The notes under the pieces: model-generated
Seen by the model: the letters and a program-made list of their open reading frames with translations, nothing else
The model's database searches: none
What the model was told of the DNA's origin: nothing
Origin: Symbiodinium natans
Lineage: Eukaryota > Sar > Dinophyceae > Suessiales > Symbiodiniaceae
Length of the DNA: 30,000 nucleotides
Reading direction: 5' to 3'
Assembly (NCBI GenBank): GCA_905221605.1
Contig: CAJNDS010000661.1
Coordinates: 1 to 30,000 of the forward strand
Shown here: in pieces, positions 24,718 to 30,000 of the stretch
Layout of the letters: the number at the start of each line of letters is the position of its first letter
How positions within the stretch are numbered: the stretch's first letter is position 1
Program-made: the position numbers and the translations under genes

Positions 24718-24835
24718 TTTGGGGTTTAGGGTTTAGGGTTTAGGGTTTAGGGTTTAGGGTTTGGGGTTTTGGGGTTTAGGGAGTTTAGGGTTGGGGTTTC
24801 GGGTTTAGGGAGTTTAGGGTTTGGGGTTTAGGCTC
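24718..24835 (+). repeat. TTTAGGG / TTTGGGG array
   Basis: Seven perfect units, then GGAGTTTAGGG-type variants. The spacer 24836-25362 is unique with a G-rich run near 25190-25213; no gene. Confidence 0.93.
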
Positions 24836-25362
24836 CTTTTTTTCGGGTTGGGTTCGGGTATGCTCAGAGGACATGCAGTGCAACAGACACGCTTTAATTA
24901 GAGGCTGTGCTACTTGCGAGACGTGAGACCAGCGACTACCAGGTGCATCCTGAGGAAGCCTTTAGTCTGGAACATGCGGGTTTAGTGTTTGGGGCTTAGA
25001 GTTTAGGGTACGGAAGACACGAACCCTTGCGTGACTGGTGTATCTTGTTTTCGATCCAGAAAGGCCTTGGGTACGAAAACACGTCTGTGCGTTCCGCCTG
25101 AGACATCAGAGGATCGGAGGAGCTCCGCAAAGGGTTTGGGGTTTGTGGCTTGCGGCTCAGGATTCTGGGCTGAGGCTTTTTGCAGGAGTTTTGGGGGTGG
25201 GGGTGGGGGGGGGGTTCTCTTCAGGACTATAGGCCTTACTTGAAGGTTCAGGGGTACTGAAAGTTGTGTCTTAAGTGCCCTACATAAGGTTAGAACCATC
25301 GGTACCCTACTTCTAACCTTACTTACAAGTACCCATGAACCTCCTAAACCCTCAACCATAAC

Positions 25363-25450
25363 TAAACCCCAAACCCTAAACCCTAAACCTCCAAGAACTG
25401 TAGGACCCCTAAACCCTGAACCCTAAACCCTAAACCCTAAACACTAAACC
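25363..25450 (-). repeat. CCCTAAA array, interrupted
   Basis: Two groups separated by about 25 bp. Confidence 0.92.
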
Positions 25451-25539
25451 TTTCACAAAGAGTTTGATGCCCTGGCGCGAGCGGATGCCGCAAGGCTGTC
25501 GAGGACCAGCGCGAGGCCTCAAGGAGCGGAGGGTTTGGG

Positions 25540-25788
25540 ACTTGTAGGGTAGGGTTTAGGGTTTAGAGTTTAGGGTTTAGGGTTTAAGGTTAAGGGTTTT
25601 GGGGTTTTGGGTTTTGTGTTTAGTTAGGGTTTTTTGTTTAGTTAGGGTTTAAGGCTTAGGGCTTAGGGTTTAGGGTTCAGGGTTTAGGGTTTAGGCTTTA
25701 AGGTTTAGGGTTTAGGGTTTAGGCTTTAGGGTTTAGGGTTTAGGTTTAGGGTTTAGGGTTTATGGTTTAGGGTTTAGGGTTTAGGGTC
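25540..25788 (+). repeat. Degenerate TTTAGGG array
   Basis: About 250 bp, the longest + region by span but imperfect throughout (TTTAAGG, TTAAGGG, TTTAGGC). Confidence 0.95.
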
Positions 25789-26080
25789 CGACAGCGCAGC
25801 TGGCGCCCGGAAAAAGGGAGCAAGTTTTCTTAAAGGGGTCGACCCTCAACCTTAGTTCGGTCACGCCCCCTGGTCGGGCCCCCTTTCTCCTTGCTATCGG
25901 GAGTTGGAGCCTTTTGGCTTGCTTTTTTTGCGACCAGGCCCCCTTTCTAGGGACCCTTCGTCGGGGCCCCTTGAGGAACCTTTCGACTGCTTTGGTGCCG
26001 TGCTAAAACCTTCGGGAACCATTTTGAGTTTGTTCTAGCTCTTTTGGGGGGCTTTTTGGGTCCCTTTCAGAGCCTTCTTA

Positions 26081-26514
26081 AGATGATCCTCCTCTTTTGT
26101 TATCCTTCATGGCTCTCTATGCCACAGATGAGAGGACTGAAGTAAAGTGAGCCTCTTGCCTCTGTTGTCCTTCTGGGCGCATAGCCTTTCGAAGATACCC
26201 GTCTTTCAATTAAGGGCGAACTTAAGGCACATGGCCCTCCTCTGTTCTCTTTCAATTAAGGCAAACGTAAGGTACATGGCCTTCGTTTGTTCTCCTTCAC
26301 TTCAGATGATCCTCCTCTTCTGATAGCCTTCATGGCTCTCTATCCCACAGACGAGAGGACTGAAGTAAAGTGCTGCTGAGCCCTTGGGCTTCCTCTTGCC
26401 TTTCTTTGCAAAGGTGTCTTGGGCACACAATGAGGCTTAAGTAAATTGAGCAGTTAACCCTTTGGCCTCCCTTGCCTTTCTTTGCAAAGCTGTCCGGGGC
26501 AAGCAAGGAGGCTT
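26081..26514 (+). repeat. Nested local duplications in a long unique spacer
   Basis: Three repeat pairs: 26081-26149 with 26304-26372; 26202-26247 with 26248-26293 (46-bp tandem); 26395-26438 with 26471-26514. The surrounding spacer 25789-26635 is CT-rich and has no telomere-like repeat. A minus-strand frame of about 100 codons at 26330-26635 follows the duplications and is not called. Confidence 0.8.
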
Positions 26515-26635
26515 TGTTGAAACTCTTCTTCAATTTACTTAAACGCATGCTTTGCGCAGAAATCACTCCTCGAGACAATCGCTTTGGAAGCCAAACCCAA
26601 GATGCGCTGGCGCACACGGGCGCTTGCGCCCGCAA

Positions 26636-26662
26636 AATTTAGGGTTTAGGGTTTAGGGTTTA
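26636..26662 (+). repeat. Short TTTAGGG array
   Basis: Four units. Confidence 0.9.
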
Positions 26663-26765
26663 TTGTTGAGGTGCAGCGTTTCACAGCAGCTACGACAATG
26701 GCCGGAGCCACGAAATCTGAAAGTTTTTGGCCTTCAGCTTGCTCGGATACCCTCAAGATCCCTGA

Positions 26766-26830
26766 GCCCTAAACCCTAAACCCCAAACCGTAAACCCCAA
26801 ACCCTAAACCCTAAACCCCAAACCCTAAGT
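26766..26830 (-). repeat. CCCTAAA / CCCCAAA array
   Basis: About nine units. The spacer 26831-27033 after it is GC-rich with CG alternation (about 26905-26940). Confidence 0.92.
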
Positions 26831-27033
26831 AACCTTGCAGGCCCCGAAGGGTTTCGAGGCTTCCGGGAAGCCGAAACCCTGTGCCGCACGAGGTGCTAGC
26901 AGCATCGCGGCGCGCGCGCTGGCTCCCGGCCCGCGCCAGCAACCGCAGGCAGGCGCTCCAGCGTGGGCTGTTCTGTAGCAGCCGAATGCCTGCTTAAGAA
27001 AAAGTGCAGAGGGTCCCGAGGCTTTTGGGGGGG

Positions 27034-27089
27034 GTACGACAATAGGGGAACCCCGAATAGAGATCCCGAAATAAGAGGATTCCCTTGAA
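27034..27089 (+). repeat. Dispersed repeat R4, diverged copy, flanked by a duplication
   Basis: GTACGACAATAGGGGA matches 22524 exactly and AGAGGATTCCCTT matches copy 2. It lies between two similar ~30-bp segments (26997-27028 and 27105-27135) that share AAAGTGCAGAG and GGCTTTTG. Confidence 0.6.
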
Positions 27090-27301
27090 CAGAAGGCCTT
27101 CTAAAGAAGAAAAGTGCAGAGAGTCCAAGGCTTTTGTTTAGGTTTTGGGTTTGGGGTTTTTAGAGGGTTCTGAGTTTAAAGCACCAAAGTGAACCAAAAA
27201 GAGACCACGCGGTGGAGAAAGGCAGGAACCGCGAAAGGACAAAAGCGTCGCAAAACACCCACGTGAAGCGATTTCCTGGGCCCTCAACTACCTAGAACTC
27301 T

Positions 27302-27350
27302 AGGGGTTTAGGGTTTAGGGTTTAGGGTTTAGGGTTTAGGTTTTAGGGTT
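27302..27350 (+). repeat. TTTAGGG array
   Basis: Six units. The spacer 27351-27487 is unique. Confidence 0.93.
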
Positions 27351-27487
27351 GAGGCTTCATAAGGCGCATTGCTGGCACGTCGCCTACCCTCCATGCCCTC
27401 CCGCACCCCCACGGCGCCTGTGTTGAAGGTGATGATGGTCGGAGACACCACCCGCTCCCGCATGTGCCGCAACAAGGCCAGGAGCCT

Positions 27488-27610
27488 CAACCCTAAACCC
27501 TCAACCCCAAGTCTTCGGGTTTAGGGTTTAGGGTTCAGGGTTTAGGGTTTAGGGTTTAGGGTTTAGGGTTTAGGGTTTGGGGTTTACCTAAACTCTAAAC
27601 CCCTAACCAA
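27488..27610. repeat. CCCTAAA - TTTAGGG - CCCTAAA cluster
   Basis: Two reverse units, about ten + units (27518-27585), then reverse units, within 120 bp. Confidence 0.9.
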
Positions 27611-27721
27611 GGCTTTAGTAGGTTGGGGCTTGGGTAGAGGGTTGAGCCCCAGAAGCCACAATGCTGAACGCAGCAACGAAGGCCCTAAACCCGAACCCGG
27701 GGGGCCATGAAACCTGAAACC

Positions 27722-27795
27722 CGGTTTAGGGTTTAGAGTTCAGGGTTTAGGTTAGGGTTTAGGGTTTAGGGTTTGGGGTTTAGGGTTTAGGAAAC
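27722..27795 (+). repeat. Degenerate TTTAGGG array
   Basis: About ten units. Unique spacer 27796-28062 follows, with no gene. Confidence 0.92.
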
Positions 27796-28062
27796 CCTGA
27801 ACCCCAAACCCGTGATCCGGGTTGATGTTTTACCTGGGACTTCACATACCTCCGATTTTGAGGGGGCTTCACCCTATATTTAAGGAGGTTATGATCTTAC
27901 CCAATTGCAGGGCTTGGGGTTTAGGGCCCTACAAGCTCTAGCCTAGGGCCCTTTTCCCTGCACCCAGGCAGCCGGGACCAAGAAGACTCTGACTGCGACT
28001 CCACGGAGCCAAGTGCAGAGTTGAACGTCACAGCACCTTTGACGGCCCCCCCAACCAGAGGA

Positions 28063-28152
28063 GGGGTTTAGGGTTTAGGGTTTAGGGTTTAGGGTTTAGG
28101 GTTTAGGGTTTAGGGTTTAGGGTTTAGGGTTTAGGGTTTAGGGTTTAGGGTC
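28063..28152 (+). repeat. TTTAGGG array
   Basis: About 86 bp of perfect 7-mers, grading into GGGTTTTAGAGGGCTTTAG-like units to 28262. Confidence 0.97.
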
Positions 28153-28262
28153 TGAGGTTTAGGGGCTTTAGAGGGTTTAAGGGGGGTTTTAGAGGGCTTT
28201 AGAAGGTTCAAAGAGGAGACTTTGGAGGGCTGAGAGGTGGCTTAGGGGACTCAGCGGGTTGG

Positions 28263-28402
28263 GGGGTTTAGGGTTTAGGGTTTAGGGTTTAGGGTTTAGG
28301 GTTTAGGGTTTAGGGTTTAGGGTTTAGGGTTTAGGGTTTAGGGTTTAGGGTTTAGGGTTTAGGGTTTAGGGTTTAGGGTTTAGGGTTTAGGGTTTAGGGT
28401 AG
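28263..28402 (+). repeat. TTTAGGG array
   Basis: About 138 bp of perfect 7-mers. Confidence 0.98.
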
Positions 28403-28770
28403 GGGGGTAGGGAGTTTGTGGGGTGTAGGGGTGTATTGGTGTAGTGTTTAGGGCTTAGGGACTTGGAGCTCAGGTTTTGGGTGAGGTTGTTGGGGTTGAG
28501 GGGTGGTCTTGCTACCAGCCAGGGCACCCTCCGCGCTTCACGCTTGGGCCCTCTGCCCGCAACTCTGAACCCTAAACTTAGACCGGTTAATTGCTGCAAT
28601 AGACCCAAAACAAAAACCGAGCTGCTGTGAAATTAAAAACTCGAACTAAGTTTCCGGAGTATGGTAGATAAGAAGCTTGAACTGTGTCATCATGGTATGA
28701 ACATATAAAAGTTTGCAGCAAATGGCATGGCTTCCTCATTATGGCAACTTGCAAAAAATCCCAAGTACTA
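28403..28770. other. Unique spacer, AT-richer right half, no gene
   Basis: The right half (28580-28770) is noticeably more AT-rich than other spacers. Nothing recognised. Confidence 0.5.
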
Positions 28771-28908
28771 AGCCCTAAACCCTAAACCCTAAACCCTAAA
28801 CCCTAAACCCTAAACCCTAAACCCTAAACCCTAAACCCTAAACCCTAAACCCTAAACCCTAAACCCTAAACCCTAGCCCTAAACCCTAAACCCTAAACCC
28901 CAGACCCC
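28771..28908 (-). repeat. CCCTAAA array
   Basis: About 104 bp perfect, then variants. Confidence 0.97.
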
Positions 28909-29017
28909 AAACCGAGCTGGGTGGCTGCTCCGAAGCCGTTGGAGCGCCAGGTGCAGCAAGAGCTGCAAGGCAAGCCGCCAATGCGCACCTGGGTTTATGG
29001 CTTTGGGGGGTTCAGGC

Positions 29018-29160
29018 GTTTAGGGTTTAGGGTTTAGGGTTTAGGGTTTAGGGTTTAGGGTTTAGGGTTTAGGGTTTAGGGTTTAGGGTTTAGGGTTTAG
29101 GGTTTAGGGTTTAGGGTTTAGGGTTTAGGGTTAGGGTTTGGGGTTTGGGGTTTAGGGCTT
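29018..29160 (+). repeat. TTTAGGG array
   Basis: About 113 bp perfect, then TTTGGGG variants. Decayed units continue in the spacer to 29330. Confidence 0.97.
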
Positions 29161-29329
29161 GGGGTGAAAAGTGTACCAGTCCCAGGGCTTGCGGGTTTTT
29201 GGGTTTAGGGTTTCAGGGTCTAGGGCTGTAGGAACCACTTTGGGCCTGTTTCAGGCCTGATGGTTTCAGGGCTTCGGGCTTGGTCAGTCTTGGGGCTCGC
29301 AGGGGGGCAACCCGAAGCCCTTATCCCCA

Positions 29330-29418
29330 AACCCTAAACCCTAAACCCTAAACCCTAAACCCTAAACCCTAAACCCTAAACCCCAAACCCTAAACCCTAA
29401 ACCCTAAACCCCAAACCC
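29330..29418 (-). repeat. CCCTAAA array
   Basis: About twelve units, two CCCCAAA. Confidence 0.96.
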
Positions 29419-29518
29419 GAAGCGCCTGCCCTGCAGGCGGCCAGAGCCGAATTCACGCTGATCTGGTCGGGTGCCAGCTTTGCCTCGTTTTAGGGCTTCG
29501 GGGTTGTGAGGGGCTGTG

Positions 29519-29650
29519 AGGGGTTTAGGGTTTAGGGTTTAGGGTTTAGGGTTTAGGGTTTAGGGTTTAGGGTTTAGGGTTTAGGGTTTAGGGTTTAGGG
29601 TTTAGGGTTTAGGGTTTAGGGTTTAGGGTTTAGGGTTTAGGGTTTAGGGG
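29519..29650 (+). repeat. TTTAGGG array
   Basis: About 129 bp of perfect 7-mers. Confidence 0.98.
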
Positions 29651-29883
29651 GTGGGGGGGTCTCCACCACCAATTTTCAAAGCCCGAAAACCCGTTGTTAA
29701 ACCCCGTGAAGCCCTAGAACTCTATAAGCTTATCAGCCCTGCATCTAACCTTGTACACCCTGTATATAACCCTGTAAACCCCAGAAACTGATAAATGCTG
29801 TATACCCTATAAACTCTAAACCCTGCGAGCCTAAGTACCACCCAACAAACATCATGCCCTGTGTAAATACCCTGAACCTCTCC

Positions 29884-29929
29884 AGACCCAAGAGCAACCT
29901 AGGAATAAAGAAAGGGTAGCCTTGTTGGT
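29884..29929 (+). repeat. Dispersed repeat R1, copy 2
   Basis: AGACCCAAGAGCAACCTAGG, then a diverging tail. Related to 13925-13970. The surrounding spacer 29651-29960 has no gene. Confidence 0.7.
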
Positions 29930-29960
29930 ATAACGAGGTTGTATAAGCAAATAGGGACCA

Positions 29961-30000
29961 CCCTAAACCCTAAACCCGAAACCCTAAACCCTAAACCCTA
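29961..30000 (-). repeat. CCCTAAA array at the window edge
   Basis: Five to six units; continues beyond the window. Confidence 0.93.

Overview
The window looks like nuclear DNA of a dinoflagellate or a close alveolate or alga. This rests on two things. First, about two thirds of it is a mosaic of short plant-type telomere repeats (TTTAGGG and CCCTAAA) set inside unique DNA; TTTAGGG telomeres are known from dinoflagellates, plants and several algae. Second, the only genes belong to a large Ty1/copia-type LTR retrotransposon whose protein architecture I associate, from general memory and without a search, with dinoflagellate retroelements. No ordinary host gene, tRNA, rRNA or spliced-leader gene could be supported.

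Layout. 1-2459: telomere-like arrays in both orientations, separated by unique spacers, one of which holds an 81-bp fold-back. 2460-12858: one complete LTR retrotransposon on the minus strand (10.4 kb). It has two apparently identical 336-bp LTRs, a 5-bp target duplication, a polypurine tract and a primer-binding site complementary to the anticodon arm of initiator tRNA-Met (copia-type half-tRNA priming). 12864-30000: about 40 further telomere-like arrays, mostly 30-140 bp and often switching orientation, separated by 50-850 bp spacers. The spacers contain several families of small fold-back (MITE-like) elements and dispersed or tandem duplications, but no credible protein gene.

The element's genes, read on the minus strand: gag (12560 to 10159, broken by indels in a Pro/Gly/Gln-rich repeat hinge); protease, a central alpha/beta region, and a DD35E integrase with a roughly 100-residue acidic insertion (10169 to 7740); a segment carrying a 2-oxoglutarate/Fe(II)-oxygenase-like domain followed by the N-terminal half of reverse transcriptase (7695 to 4780); the C-terminal half of reverse transcriptase, RNase H, and a C-terminal extension with a transmembrane helix and a Cys/His cluster (4868 to 3012). 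Together they would form the usual Gag-Pol particle and cDNA machinery, plus extra modules of unknown purpose. The oxygenase-like domain, with an HxD...H...R signature, is the most interesting item in the window.

The copy is puzzling. LTR identity implies a very young insertion, yet the reading frame is interrupted at six places by single-base shifts, all explicable by 1-nt changes in 2-4-nt homopolymers, and by one amber codon. Sequencing or assembly error, mobilisation of an already defective copy in trans, or (at the gag/pol junction) programmed frameshifting are all possible.
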